Shown: piece after piece, positions 45,149 to 54,248 of the stretch | Layout of the letters: the number at the start of each line of letters is the position of its first letter | Position numbering within the stretch: the first letter of the stretch is position 1 | DNA from: an uncultured Akkermansia sp. | GTDB lineage: Bacteria > Verrucomicrobiota > Verrucomicrobiia > Verrucomicrobiales > Akkermansiaceae | DNA length: 64,000 nt | Assembly (NCBI GenBank): GCA_905200945.1 | Contig: CAJKMG010000007.1 | Coordinates: forward strand, 1 to 64,000 | Direction: 5' to 3' | Translations under genes and position numbers: made by a program | The notes under the pieces: generated by a model | The model's database searches: none | Told to the model about the DNA's origin: nothing | What the model saw: the letters and a program-made list of their open reading frames with translations, nothing else

Positions 45149-46336
45149 TCAGGACGCTTTTTCCGGATCCGGCTGAACCGGTTTTCCGGATTCCCTTTTG
45201 ACGCGTATTTGCAAATCCGCCAAAGCGTTCATGTAGTAAATGTACGCGTCAAAGGCAGATGCATACGGCGTGAAGGAGTTCTCCTTCTGCATGTAGTGGA
45301 AGTGGTCCGCACTCTGCAGTTTGCGCCAAACGTGGGTGAGATCCTTGTCATGGGCTGCCTTGACCGGTTTTTCCAGACGGTAGATTTTGCGGAGGGCTTC
45401 ATCCTGCATGACGTTGCCATTCCAATGGGACATGGTTCCAAAAGTGGAGCAGGTCATTTCCTGGGTGCACTCACAGACGGAAATGGGCTTAATTTCCTGC
45501 GCTACTTCGGACGGAGTCATGAACCGGTTGCCGGCGTCTATGCAGGCGAGAATCATCGTACGCCAGAATTCGAAGACGCCTGTAGCGTCAGACTGGCGTT
45601 CCCCCAGCGTTTCATAGTCCATGGACAGGGTAGTGACGCTTCCCTGCTGGTGCGTCAGCCAATCCGCGAAAGTGGTGGGGGAAAGCGGGTATTCCGACCA
45701 TTCCGGATCAGTCCGCATGATTGCCAGGTCATTGGAGAGTTCCCGGTTGCGGAAGATAGTGGTGGTGTTATACACCCACGGAGCCAGGAAGACTTCATTG
45801 CTGGTGAATCCCTTGAGCATGGCCGGGTTGCCGTCCGCCATGATGCCCTTGAAGCCGAGCGTTTCCGCCTGCGCCGCAATGGCGTTGGAGTACAGCATGC
45901 CGGTATTCATCAGCACATCCGTTTCCTGATGGAAGAGTTTTTTGAGAAGCTCCCGGTGTTCTTCAATCTGTTCGGCAAATTCCTGAGGGGAGTAAACGGA
46001 TGCCAGGGAATTGTAATAAGGCATTGCCAGAAAGTCCACACAGCCGGTTTCCGCCAAATCCTTGAATGCGGCAATCAGGTCCGGCCTGTGGTACAGGGCC
46101 TGTTCCAGAATGACTCCGCTGAGCGCCAGCCCAAAGCGGAATTTGCCCCCGGTGAGTTCAATAAGCTGTTTCATCAGCCGGGTTGCCGGGAAATAACAGC
46201 GTTCCGCCACCGTGCTAAGCACGCGGGCATTCAGATCATCATCTTCATAAAAGGCATGTTCTCCAATTTTGAAGAAGTCATAATGAATCAGCCGGTTGGG
46301 CTGATGCGCAACGAAAGTGAGGGAAATGTTGCTCAT
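45149..46336 (-). CDS. Glycoside hydrolase family 57, alpha-amylase-like
   Basis: 395 residues. The N-terminus (SNISLTFVAHQPNRL) carries the first conserved family region (HQPxR). The later Asp/Glu-bearing regions follow (FLAMPYYNSLASVY, GIMADGNPAM, VTTLSMDYETLGERQ). GH57 members act on alpha-1,4 or alpha-1,6 glucans. No signal peptide, so it works in the cytoplasm on glycogen or maltodextrin. It is cotranscribed 50 bases after a glycosyltransferase gene of the glycogen synthase type, an arrangement also known from Bacteroides, where such a GH57 is linked to glycogen or maltose metabolism. Confidence 0.85.
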   Translation of the reverse strand: MSNISLTFVAHQPNRLIHYDFFKIGEHAFYEDDDLNARVLSTVAERCYFPATRLMKQLIELTGGKFRFGLALSGVILEQALYHRPDLIAAFKDLAETGCVDFLAMPYYNSLASVYSPQEFAEQIEEHRELLKKLFHQETDVLMNTGMLYSNAIAAQAETLGFKGIMADGNPAMLKGFTSNEVFLAPWVYNTTTIFRNRELSNDLAIMRTDPEWSEYPLSPTTFADWLTHQQGSVTTLSMDYETLGERQSDATGVFEFWRTMILACIDAGNRFMTPSEVAQEIKPISVCECTQEMTCSTFGTMSHWNGNVMQDEALRKIYRLEKPVKAAHDKDLTHVWRKLQSADHFHYMQKENSFTPYASAFDAYIYYMNALADLQIRVKRESGKPVQPDPEKAS

Positions 46337-46386
46337 GGACGGGGTGAAGAAGGCTGAGAGTTATGGAGTAGGGTAAAAAGGCGTTT

Positions 46387-47685
46387 TTAGCGGTTCAGCA
46401 CATGTTCATAGACCCGGATAACCTTGTCTGCGGCGGCATCCCAGGTGGAGGCCTTGATGTCCTCCGTGCTCTGTTCCACTACTTTCCGGTACAATTCCTC
46501 ATCCGTGCAGAGATGGACGATATGTTCCGCCATCTTGTTGACGTCCCAAAAGTCCGCTTTCAGGGCTCCCTTCATGACTTCCGCCACGCCGGACTGCTTG
46601 GAAATCACGGCGGGAATGTTGAATTGGGCCGCCTCCAGCGCAGAAAGGCCGAAGGGCTCCGATACGGAAGGCATGCAGTAGATGTCCGTGATGGAGAGGA
46701 GTTCATTGACTTTGTCCTTGTTCAGGAAGCCGGTGAAGTGGAATTTGTCGCCCACGCCCTTGAAGGCTCCGGATTCAATCAACTGGCGGAGTTTTTCTCC
46801 CGTACCGGCCATGACGAAGCGTACGTCGTCCGTCTGTTCCAGAACCTTGGCGGCAATCTGAAGGAAGAATCCCGGGCCTTTCTGAGCCGTCAGGCGGCCC
46901 AGGAAGAGTACGAGTTTTTCCGGAAATTTTTTCTTCCCTTTGAAGACTTTGACCGGATCCGCTCCGTTGTGAATGGGAAATATCTTATGGGGGTCGATGG
47001 CATAGTGCCCGCTGGCGATGGTTCCCGTGTATTTACTGACCGGGATAACGGCATCCGCCTGTTCCATGCCGAATTTTTCAATGTCGTAAATCCAGCCACG
47101 GGCATCCGCTCCGGCACGGTCAAACTGGGAAGCGTGCAGATGCACCACCAGGGGCTTGCCCGTGGCTTTTTTCACTTCCACGCCAGCCAGATAGGTCATC
47201 CAGTCATGGGCGTGGATAATGTCAAAATCCTGCTGAAGGGCGACTTTTACCGCTATTTTTGAGAATTGAATGACTTTCAGTGCCAAATCCCCGGCGTAAA
47301 GGTCTTCCTTGTTCCTGAACAGCTGAAGGTCGGCTTCATGCGTTTTGGAGAAGGTGATGCGGCCTTCCCTGGTGAACTGTACCACGCCGGATTCCCCTTC
47401 CACGGTGGTGTAGGGGTCCAGTTCAATGGGCGCGCGCTCCACCAGGGCAAAGCTGTCATAGGAATATTTCCGGTCCACTTGCTCCACTTCCCGATAGGAG
47501 ACGTTATTGAGACCGGTGAGCTGGAATCCGTCAAAAAGGACGGAAGGGTCGGCCTTGGGAACGATCACCCTTAAATCCACTTTTTTTGCCAGCGCCTTGG
47601 AAAGACCCAGGCAGGCAATGCCCAACCCCCCGTTGACCAGGGGCGGGAATTCCCATCCTAATGTAAGAACTCGAATTGTGCTCAT
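46387..47685 (-). CDS. Glycosyltransferase, glycogen/starch synthase type
   Basis: 432 residues. GT-B fold: N-terminal domain with WEFPPLVNGGLGIACLGLSK (the KTGGL-like loop is here NGGL) and DIIHAHDWMTYLAG; C-terminal nucleotide-sugar domain with LVLFLGRLTAQKGPGFFLQI and the retaining E-x7-E motif in SVSEPFGLSALEAAQ. The ATG at 47685 (MSTIRVLTLGWEFPP) was chosen; a start 20 codons earlier has no similarity. It probably elongates an alpha-glucan from ADP- or UDP-glucose; GT4 and GT5 families cannot be separated with certainty by eye. Upstream of the GH57 gene. Confidence 0.85.
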   Translation of the reverse strand: MSTIRVLTLGWEFPPLVNGGLGIACLGLSKALAKKVDLRVIVPKADPSVLFDGFQLTGLNNVSYREVEQVDRKYSYDSFALVERAPIELDPYTTVEGESGVVQFTREGRITFSKTHEADLQLFRNKEDLYAGDLALKVIQFSKIAVKVALQQDFDIIHAHDWMTYLAGVEVKKATGKPLVVHLHASQFDRAGADARGWIYDIEKFGMEQADAVIPVSKYTGTIASGHYAIDPHKIFPIHNGADPVKVFKGKKKFPEKLVLFLGRLTAQKGPGFFLQIAAKVLEQTDDVRFVMAGTGEKLRQLIESGAFKGVGDKFHFTGFLNKDKVNELLSITDIYCMPSVSEPFGLSALEAAQFNIPAVISKQSGVAEVMKGALKADFWDVNKMAEHIVHLCTDEELYRKVVEQSTEDIKASTWDAAADKVIRVYEHVLNR

Positions 47686-47905
47686 CGGTTGATGTGGTTT
47701 GTCGGTGCCGGGAAGGATACGGACTCGTGCCGTGTTGTACACCAACGCAATAAAACCAGATTTTTCATGTTCGGTCTAGATTAATATGAATAATTTTACT
47801 CTAATAATGAAAAGAAAAGTGCTGCTTTAGTTCAATCTTGCGTTCGTCATGAAATTGATTTAGTCTGGACTGAACGCTTTTGATCCTCTCTTCCGTCCGG
47901 CTTCA

Positions 47906-50302
47906 ATGTGCTCCGTTTCCAACATCCCTGAAAGACGAAAAACACCTCCTCTCCGGGGGAGTCTCGTCAAATGGGAGTACACGAATACGGTTTCCAAAAT
48001 AACTCTCAGCGTGTGTCTTGCTGATGCCGGTATTGTCCGCGTAACGTATTTCCCCGGAGCGGTGCCGGAAGACGAGCCGAGTTATGCCGTAAGCCCCGGA
48101 TATTCCGCGCCGGGAGCGGAAATCCGCGAGTATGATGAGGACGGGGTTCATGTCGTTGAGACGTCCCTGCTCCGCATCCGCATTCGCACGGAGGAGCAAA
48201 AGGTGGATTTTTACGATGTTGCTACGGATGAGCCCCTGCTGACGGATGAGGGCGGATTCGGTCGGGAGAGCAAGGACTGGACTGGAGACGCCCGGGTATG
48301 GATACGGAAAAATCTTCAGGAAACGGAGCATTTTTTCGGGCTTGGGGACAAGCCGTGTGCCTTGAACCTGAGGGGTAAGTATTTCTCCATGTGGGGAGCG
48401 GACCATTATGATTTCCATGAGGAATCGGATCCCCTTTACAAAAGTATTCCCTTTTTCCTCAGTTTGCGGGAAAGGATGGCGTACGGCCTGTTGTTTGACA
48501 ACACGTGCCGTTCGTATTTCGACTTCGGAGCTACGGATGAAAAGGTTCTTTCCTTCGGGTCCTTCGGGGGCCTGATGAATTATTATTTCATTTACAACAA
48601 CACTCCTCTGGACATCATCTCCGCTTATACGCGCCTTACCGGTACGCCTGAATTGCCGCCTTTGTGGGCGCTGGGGTACCACCAGTCCAAGTGGAGCTAT
48701 TATCCGGACAAGGCCGTATACAATCTGGTGGAGCGTTTCCGGGGCTTGGGCATTCCGTGCGATGCCGTGCATCTGGACCATCATTACATGGAACGGAAGG
48801 AGGGATTTACTTGGGACAAACAGAATTTTCCCGACGCGGAAGGAATGGTCCGCGCCCTGGAGAAGGACGGTGTGAAGACGGTTCTGATTGTCAATCCCGG
48901 CGTGAAGGTCAATCCCGCCAATCCGGTCTGGAAAGAGGGGATGGAACGCAATTATTTCTGCCGCCGGTCGGAAGGCAATTTATTGTCGGAAGAAGTATGG
49001 CCGGGACTTTGCAATTTCCCGGATTTTACGGCTCCCGCCGTACGCGGATGGTGGGCGGATCTGTTCAGCAGGGATATTGGGAAAATTGGCGTGCGCGGCC
49101 TCTGGAACGACATGAACGAACCTGTCGTTTTTCCGGACCGCACTTTCCCGATGGATACGCGGCATGAATATGACGGCATGCCCTGTTCCCATGAAAAAGC
49201 TCATAACATTTACGGACAGTGCATGGCGGAAGCCTCCTGGCTGGGCATGAAGCGTCACGCTCCGGACCGTCGACCTTTCCTTCTGTCCCGGTCCGGTTTT
49301 GCCGGCTTGCAGCGTTTTGCCGCCACATGGACAGGGGACAACCGGTCCAACTGGGAACATTTGAAGCTGGCCAATTTCCAGTGCCAGCGGCTTGCGGCTT
49401 CAGGCATGTCCTTCGCGGGAGCGGATGTGGGGGGATTCATGGGGCATCCCACCCCTGAATTATTTTGCCGCTGGATGCAGATGGCTTCTTTCCACGGTTT
49501 TTTCCGTAATCATTCCTCCGGGGAGTTCGGCGGTCAGGAACCATGGATGTTTGGACAGGAAGTCACTTCTTACGTGAAAGCCGCCATAGAGGGACGGTAC
49601 CGCCTGCTTCCCTATATCTACACGCAATTCCGCCGGTACGCGGAGACGGGCATGCCCGTTCTGCGCTCTCTTGCCCTGCAGTGTTTTACCAACAAGGACA
49701 CCTACTGGCGGGGGGCGGAGTACTTCTTCGGCGACCATTTGTACGTCATTCCCATTCATGAGCCGCAGGAAGGCGGCCGGTTCCTCTACATTCCGGAGGG
49801 CGTATGGTATTCCTATCACACGGACAGCCTGATGGAGGATACCGGAAAGGATGTCTGGGTGAAGTGCCCCCTTTCTTTCCTGCCTGTGTATGTCCGTGGA
49901 GGGGCGGTGATTCCCCATTGGCCGGTGCAGCAATATGTAGGGGAGCTACCCCGCCCGCCGTTGACGCTGGATGTATGGTGGGCGCCGGAAGGGGAAGTGG
50001 CCTCCCATTTGTATGAGGATGCCGGGGACGGGTATGCATACCGGAACGGGGAATGCGCCGTGCATGAGTTCTTTTACCGCGGCGGCTCCAGTTCCCTGGA
50101 GCTGGACTGGAATTGCGAAGGGGATCCCTGTGCATTCCATGAGTCCGCAGAAGTGGTTTTACACGGTTTGCCTGCGGGGATTTCCGTCAGCGCATGTATG
50201 GACGGCGTTCCTTGCCGCGGCGTAGCAAGAGAAGGAAGGGTATGGAGAATACCGGTGAAAGGCAAGTTTGATACGCTTTCCGTTTGCTGGACGACGGAAT
50301 AA
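47906..50302 (+). CDS. Glycoside hydrolase family 31, alpha-glucosidase-like
   Basis: 798 residues with no signal peptide. The family fold is N-terminal beta-sandwich (to about 230), catalytic barrel and C-terminal beta domains. The nucleophile is D402 in LWNDMNEPVVFPDR and the acid/base region follows in LLSRSGFAGLQRFAATWTGD. GADVGGFMG and HSSGEFGGQEPWMFG are typical. PPLWALGYHQSKWSYY opens the barrel. It should remove alpha-glucose from the ends of maltodextrins or related glucans. It diverges from the glycosyltransferase/GH57 operon, with 220 bases between the starts, and completes an alpha-glucan cluster. Confidence 0.93.
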   Translation: MCSVSNIPERRKTPPLRGSLVKWEYTNTVSKITLSVCLADAGIVRVTYFPGAVPEDEPSYAVSPGYSAPGAEIREYDEDGVHVVETSLLRIRIRTEEQKVDFYDVATDEPLLTDEGGFGRESKDWTGDARVWIRKNLQETEHFFGLGDKPCALNLRGKYFSMWGADHYDFHEESDPLYKSIPFFLSLRERMAYGLLFDNTCRSYFDFGATDEKVLSFGSFGGLMNYYFIYNNTPLDIISAYTRLTGTPELPPLWALGYHQSKWSYYPDKAVYNLVERFRGLGIPCDAVHLDHHYMERKEGFTWDKQNFPDAEGMVRALEKDGVKTVLIVNPGVKVNPANPVWKEGMERNYFCRRSEGNLLSEEVWPGLCNFPDFTAPAVRGWWADLFSRDIGKIGVRGLWNDMNEPVVFPDRTFPMDTRHEYDGMPCSHEKAHNIYGQCMAEASWLGMKRHAPDRRPFLLSRSGFAGLQRFAATWTGDNRSNWEHLKLANFQCQRLAASGMSFAGADVGGFMGHPTPELFCRWMQMASFHGFFRNHSSGEFGGQEPWMFGQEVTSYVKAAIEGRYRLLPYIYTQFRRYAETGMPVLRSLALQCFTNKDTYWRGAEYFFGDHLYVIPIHEPQEGGRFLYIPEGVWYSYHTDSLMEDTGKDVWVKCPLSFLPVYVRGGAVIPHWPVQQYVGELPRPPLTLDVWWAPEGEVASHLYEDAGDGYAYRNGECAVHEFFYRGGSSSLELDWNCEGDPCAFHESAEVVLHGLPAGISVSACMDGVPCRGVAREGRVWRIPVKGKFDTLSVCWTTE

Positions 50303-50342
50303 TGTTGTTGCCGTTAAGAGCGGGAGGCGACCGACGGAATTG

Positions 50343-51356
50343 TCATGGAAGGTGGAAACTGCGCCTGACCGTATCCCTTTTTAGTTTCAGCTCCCGCCAT
50401 TCATGCGTCAGGGTGGAGGAAGCCACTACGCCTCCTCCGGCGCAGAGGGAGAGCTTCTGCCCCTGCCAGTACAGGGATCGGATGCCTACCAGGCAGAAAA
50501 AGTCTCCATTTTCCAGAAACCCGAACGGGGCGCCGAAACGAAGCGGACAGCGGAGACGTGAACGCCAGTTGTCCAGCTGGGCGAGCGTTTTCTCCGTGCG
50601 GGGCTGGGAACCCAGGGCGGGGGTGGGGTGGAGCAGCCGTATCCAGTGGGCCGGAGTATGCTGTTCATCCGATTCCAGTATGAGGTAAGTAACAAAGTGG
50701 ATCAGGGTGCCCAGGTTCAGCACGCTGCGTGCCGTTCTTGTGACGCTGCCGCAGGGGGACAGGCGGGAAAGAATGCTGCCCGCCACGATTTCATGTTCGC
50801 GGATTTCCTTGTCGTCGTTGATGAAAACCCCTTCATCCTCCGGGCGGGCCGTTCCTGCCAGGGCCATTGTCTCCAGGCGGCGGCCCTGCTGGTGGAACAG
50901 TGTTTCCGGAGTGATTCCGCAGAATCCTTCCCGTTCCGTCCACCAGGCGTAGGGATAATGGGACGGAGAGCTGCTGACGGCCCGCAGGATGAGTTCCCGG
51001 GGTGTGTGTTGGGGCTGCATTTCCCCGAACTGAGGCATCGCCGGAACGCTTTTCACCAATTGCCCGGTGGCGATTTGTTCCATCATTTCCGCAAAGACCT
51101 GCGCGTACGCATCCGGAGAAGGTTCCATCCACCGGATTTCCGGAGCGGGCGGCAGAGGGCTTCCCTCCGTTGAAAGAGAAAGAAGGGCGGCCGGTATTTT
51201 CCATGGCCGCGGGTCGTCCAGACGGAATGTATCAATATAAAAGGCGGGACCGGAATCCGGTGGTTCCGCTGATTCCCGGAAAGGCCCCGTTCCGAGAAGA
51301 AGGCCGCGGGAAGGGTGCTTGATCAGGGCTCCGGAAGTCAGCGTTTTTATGTCCAT
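50343..51356 (-). CDS. Chorismate-binding enzyme, probable isochorismate synthase
   Basis: 337 residues from the ATG at 51356; a TTG at 51362 is an alternative start. The chorismate fold is seen in FCGITPETLFHQQG, METMALAGTARPEDEG, EIREHEIVAGSILSRL, LLHPTPALGSQPRTE and AGGGVVASSTLTHEW. The LHPTPA block and the short length fit MenF/EntC-type isochorismate synthases rather than anthranilate or aminobenzoate synthases, which usually carry different substrate loops. The likely role is the first step of menaquinone synthesis, consistent with the respiratory genes next to it. No other men gene is visible. It diverges from the actC-like gene. Confidence 0.82.
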   Translation of the reverse strand: MDIKTLTSGALIKHPSRGLLLGTGPFRESAEPPDSGPAFYIDTFRLDDPRPWKIPAALLSLSTEGSPLPPAPEIRWMEPSPDAYAQVFAEMMEQIATGQLVKSVPAMPQFGEMQPQHTPRELILRAVSSSPSHYPYAWWTEREGFCGITPETLFHQQGRRLETMALAGTARPEDEGVFINDDKEIREHEIVAGSILSRLSPCGSVTRTARSVLNLGTLIHFVTYLILESDEQHTPAHWIRLLHPTPALGSQPRTEKTLAQLDNWRSRLRCPLRFGAPFGFLENGDFFCLVGIRSLYWQGQKLSLCAGGGVVASSTLTHEWRELKLKRDTVRRSFHLP

Positions 51357-51685
51357 GCGCAATTCATGTTAAAATGTCGCCGCCGGGAATTCCAGCTATT
51401 TGAATGTTTGTGAAAGTGTGGATGAGACGGGGGTGACTGTTTTATGGGCGTCTCCGTTTTTCTGGGATGTCCCATGGATAGCATGGGCCTGAAAAAGAAG
51501 GGGGAAATCCTTCATCCCCGACGCCTTTTTCCCGTCTCTGAAGAAGCGGTCGGATGGCGTATCTTTCCTTGCCAGAAGCGGCCTCCCCTTCTGTTTCCTG
51601 AAGCCCGTGCGCCATGTCACGTGCGTTCCCCTTTTGAATTGACGGGGAAAAGCGCTCAAGTAAGCTTTAACAAGCTTGCGTCCCC
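51357..51685. other. Divergent intergenic region between isochorismate synthase and actC-like genes
   Basis: 329 bases without a supported gene; open frames here lack coding character. It must hold the promoters of both flanking units. AAGCTT occurs twice as AAGCTTTAACAAGCTT (51663-51678) right before the actC-like start. No ActA or ActB coding sequence fits in this gap. Confidence 0.5.
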
Positions 51686-53032
51686 ATGCAGATGATGAAC
51701 AGACCAGTACCAGCAGTTCCCTCCGCCGATATTCCGGTAAAGGCCATGCTGGCAGAGGTGCGGAAGCCGCTGGGGCCCGTCTGGTGGAGCGTGTTTCTCG
51801 CCTGCGCATTGCTGGCGGTGTGGGGCATAGGGTGGAGTTCCTGGCGCATTGCCGCAGAGGGGGCAGGCGTGCTGGGGGTGAATAATAACGTAGTGTGGGG
51901 GCTGGACATTGTGCATTTTGTTTTCTGGATAGGCCTGGGGCATGCGGGCACCCTGATTTCCGCCGTCCTGCTGCTGACGCGCCAGTCATGGAGAAGCCCG
52001 ATTGCGCGCGGGGCGGAACAGATGACCCTGTGCGCGGTCATCTGCGCCGCCGTTTTCCCTGTGGTTCACGTGGGGCGTGTCTGGATGGCGTGGATGGCTT
52101 CCCCCCTGCCGGAAGTGAGCGGAATTTGGCCGGATATGGCCTCTCCTTTGATGTGGGATGTCATGGCTGTCAGCACCTATTTTCTTCTTTCCCTGTTGTA
52201 CTGGTATATCGGCCTGGTGCCGGATTTCGCGTTGCTGAGGGACTGCTGCAAGGGCCGTCTGAGGCGCCGGTACGGGTGGCTGGCGCTGGGCTGGCAGGGT
52301 ACGGGGCGCCAATGGCGCGCCTATGAAAAGGCCAGCCTTCTTTTTGCGGTTATTCTGACTCCTCTCGTGGTATCCGTTCATTCCGTGGTGAGCTTCGATT
52401 TTTCCGTGACTCAGGTGCCGGGGTGGCACCAGAGCATTTTCCCGCCCTATTTCGTAGGAGGGGCCATCCTCAGCGGCATGGCGATGGTTCAGTTGATTCT
52501 GCTGGGGGTGAGCCGTCTGATGGCCGGCAGCGGTGTTCGCCGGGCCGTTACTCCGGCCATTCTGGATTTAAGTTCCCGGTTTGTTCTGGCCCTGAGCCTG
52601 GTGATGGGGGCCATGTATTTGTGGGAGCATCTGGCCGCCATTCTGAATGGAGGCTCTCCGGAGCCGTTTCCGGGCAGAAATCCCGTGAATGCCGTGTTCA
52701 TCATCGTCATGGTTGCCGGGAATGTGGCGCTGCCCCAGTTGTTCTGGTTCCGCTCTCTGCGAACCAACCGCTGGGTGATTGCCGCCGTGGCTCTGGGCGT
52801 GCTTGCGGGCATGTGGATGGAACGTTTCTGGATTGTCGTGAATTCCCTGAAAGCATCCCTGCTTGCCGCCAACATCGGAGATTATTTCCCAAGCGCGACG
52901 GATTTGGCCATGATGGCCGGGAGCGTGGGGCTGTTTATGGCCCTGTATATGGCGCTGGTGCGTGTGGCTCCGTTTTTTTCCCTGTGCGACGTGCGGGAAC
53001 AGCAATCCCTGAACAAGGAGGGCGGGGCATGA
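51686..53032 (+). CDS. actC: ActC-like NrfD-family membrane subunit of alternative complex III
   Basis: 448 residues with about ten membrane helices of the NrfD/PsrC type. WWSVFLACALLAVWGIGWSS opens the first helix. The quinol-site region is likely near IVHFVFWIGLGHAGTLISAV and PLMWDVMAVSTYFLLSLLYW, which match the conserved blocks of ActC (the subunit that oxidises menaquinol in alternative complex III). The C-terminal part continues with the second four-helix bundle (QSIFPPYFVGGAILSGMAMV, PFFSLCDVREQQ). It is the first gene of this operon. The multiheme ActA and iron-sulfur ActB genes usually found before it are missing. Its stop overlaps the next start (ATGA). Confidence 0.85.
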   Translation: MQMMNRPVPAVPSADIPVKAMLAEVRKPLGPVWWSVFLACALLAVWGIGWSSWRIAAEGAGVLGVNNNVVWGLDIVHFVFWIGLGHAGTLISAVLLLTRQSWRSPIARGAEQMTLCAVICAAVFPVVHVGRVWMAWMASPLPEVSGIWPDMASPLMWDVMAVSTYFLLSLLYWYIGLVPDFALLRDCCKGRLRRRYGWLALGWQGTGRQWRAYEKASLLFAVILTPLVVSVHSVVSFDFSVTQVPGWHQSIFPPYFVGGAILSGMAMVQLILLGVSRLMAGSGVRRAVTPAILDLSSRFVLALSLVMGAMYLWEHLAAILNGGSPEPFPGRNPVNAVFIIVMVAGNVALPQLFWFRSLRTNRWVIAAVALGVLAGMWMERFWIVVNSLKASLLAANIGDYFPSATDLAMMAGSVGLFMALYMALVRVAPFFSLCDVREQQSLNKEGGA

Positions 53033-53589
53033 AAAAGGCCGTCATTTCCGGCTGGGTGCTTTCCTTCGGTTCGGAGAAGGCTCTTCTTCAGGCCGTCCGC
53101 GTGCTGGTGAAGGAGGAAAATTTGCGCTGGGAAGTTTGCGCGCCTTACCCCTGCGCCGCCGTCCGGCTTGCCAACAGATACGCCGGGAAGACCGTGGGCG
53201 CAGGCGTCCGGCGGTGGGCTGCGGCTGGCGGTATCTGCGGGTTTCTGGTCGTGGCCCTGTGGCTTTACTGGACGCAGTTCTGCGCGGATCCCCTTGTGGC
53301 CCAGGGCAGGGTGCAAGGCTGGGACAACTGGCCCGCATACGTTCCTCCCCTGTTTGAGGGAACTTTGCTGGGGGCAGGATTGCTGACCGCCGCCGGCTTC
53401 CTGAAGGGGGCTTTTCTTCCGCAGTGGAACGACTGGGCGTTTGAGTGTGATTTTTTCAGGACGGATGAGCACGGAAACGGTTACTTCATTCTGCTGGAAG
53501 GTGGATGTGAAGGCCATGCCGCCGCCCTGGTTGATGCCCTGAACCCGGATGCTCGCGAGCATGTTCATAGGAAAGGAGGCCGGCCATGA
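53029..53589 (+). CDS. actD: ActD-like subunit of alternative complex III (DUF3341)
   Basis: 186 residues. Two helices (GGICGFLVVALWLYWTQF and LFEGTLLGAGLLTAAGFLKG) separated by a hydrophilic part, with DUF3341-type short domains before and after (the first contains LWNW-like WEVCAPYPCAAVRLANRYAG, the last DFFRTDEHGNGYFILLEG). ActD is a small membrane subunit that clamps the complex. The start ATG overlaps the actC-like stop, so the two are translated together. The next gene also overlaps by four bases. Confidence 0.85.
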   Translation: MKKAVISGWVLSFGSEKALLQAVRVLVKEENLRWEVCAPYPCAAVRLANRYAGKTVGAGVRRWAAAGGICGFLVVALWLYWTQFCADPLVAQGRVQGWDNWPAYVPPLFEGTLLGAGLLTAAGFLKGAFLPQWNDWAFECDFFRTDEHGNGYFILLEGGCEGHAAALVDALNPDAREHVHRKGGRP

Positions 53590-54248
53590 GAGGCGGTGTT
53601 ATGGCAGCGGCTGCCCTGGTTCTGCTGGGGGCGCTCTGGTTTCTGGCGGGGGATGACGGTGGGAGAAATGCCGTTCCCCGTTTGTTTGACAATATGAATG
53701 ATCGCCCTCTGGCGGATGCCCAGCAGGTGGGGATGCCTTCCGCCCCCGCAGGTCGGAAAACCCGCCTGACGCCACCCCATTCCGTGGCGCAGTCCCTGGG
53801 CATGGGCGGAACTGTTCGGAAACGGGAGGGTGACCGGGATTCCTTTGCCGCGGAAGGTTCCTATTTTTCCTCCGGCCGCATGCAGGGCGGAGAAGAAGAT
53901 TCCATGCCTCTGGAACTGGGCGGCATCTCCCGTAGCCGTGATGTGCAGGCGGAGGGGCGTGCGCTTTATCTGGCGCATTGCGCCGTTTGCCATGGAGAGG
54001 ACGGAGGAGGACGCGGCAGCATGGCCGCTTATGACACCTATCCGCAAATAGGCTCTTTCCGGGATGGAAAGTACGCTTCCTATTCCCCCGGAAAAATGTT
54101 CAGGAGCATTCGGTCGGGGCAGGGGAACATGCCCGCTTTCGGAAATATTCTCACGGCGCGGGAAATCTGGTGTCTGGTGGCGTTTATCCGCCATTTGCAA
54201 GCGCCGCCGGAAGAACCTGCCGTTAAACAGAAGGAACAACATCCATGA
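53586..54248 (+). CDS. actE: ActE-like monoheme cytochrome c of alternative complex III
   Basis: 220 residues. An N-terminal membrane anchor (GVMAAAALVLLGALWFLAG) places the protein outside the inner membrane. One heme-binding motif is present, C132-A-V-C-H, in YLAHCAVCHGEDGGGRGSMA, with the axial Met probably in QGNMPAFGNIL. In alternative complex III this subunit passes electrons from ActB toward the oxidase. The gene starts inside the stop of the actD-like gene (ATGA) and ends in an ATGA with the next. A Pro-rich, charged tail follows the heme domain. Confidence 0.85.
   Translation: MRGGVMAAAALVLLGALWFLAGDDGGRNAVPRLFDNMNDRPLADAQQVGMPSAPAGRKTRLTPPHSVAQSLGMGGTVRKREGDRDSFAAEGSYFSSGRMQGGEEDSMPLELGGISRSRDVQAEGRALYLAHCAVCHGEDGGGRGSMAAYDTYPQIGSFRDGKYASYSPGKMFRSIRSGQGNMPAFGNILTAREIWCLVAFIRHLQAPPEEPAVKQKEQHP

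Noticed and set aside
51444..51695. 83-codon open frame in front of the actC-like gene, considered as a remnant of ActB
   Set aside because: No iron-sulfur Cys motifs or other ActB features; composition looks noncoding and the frame overlaps the actC-like start.
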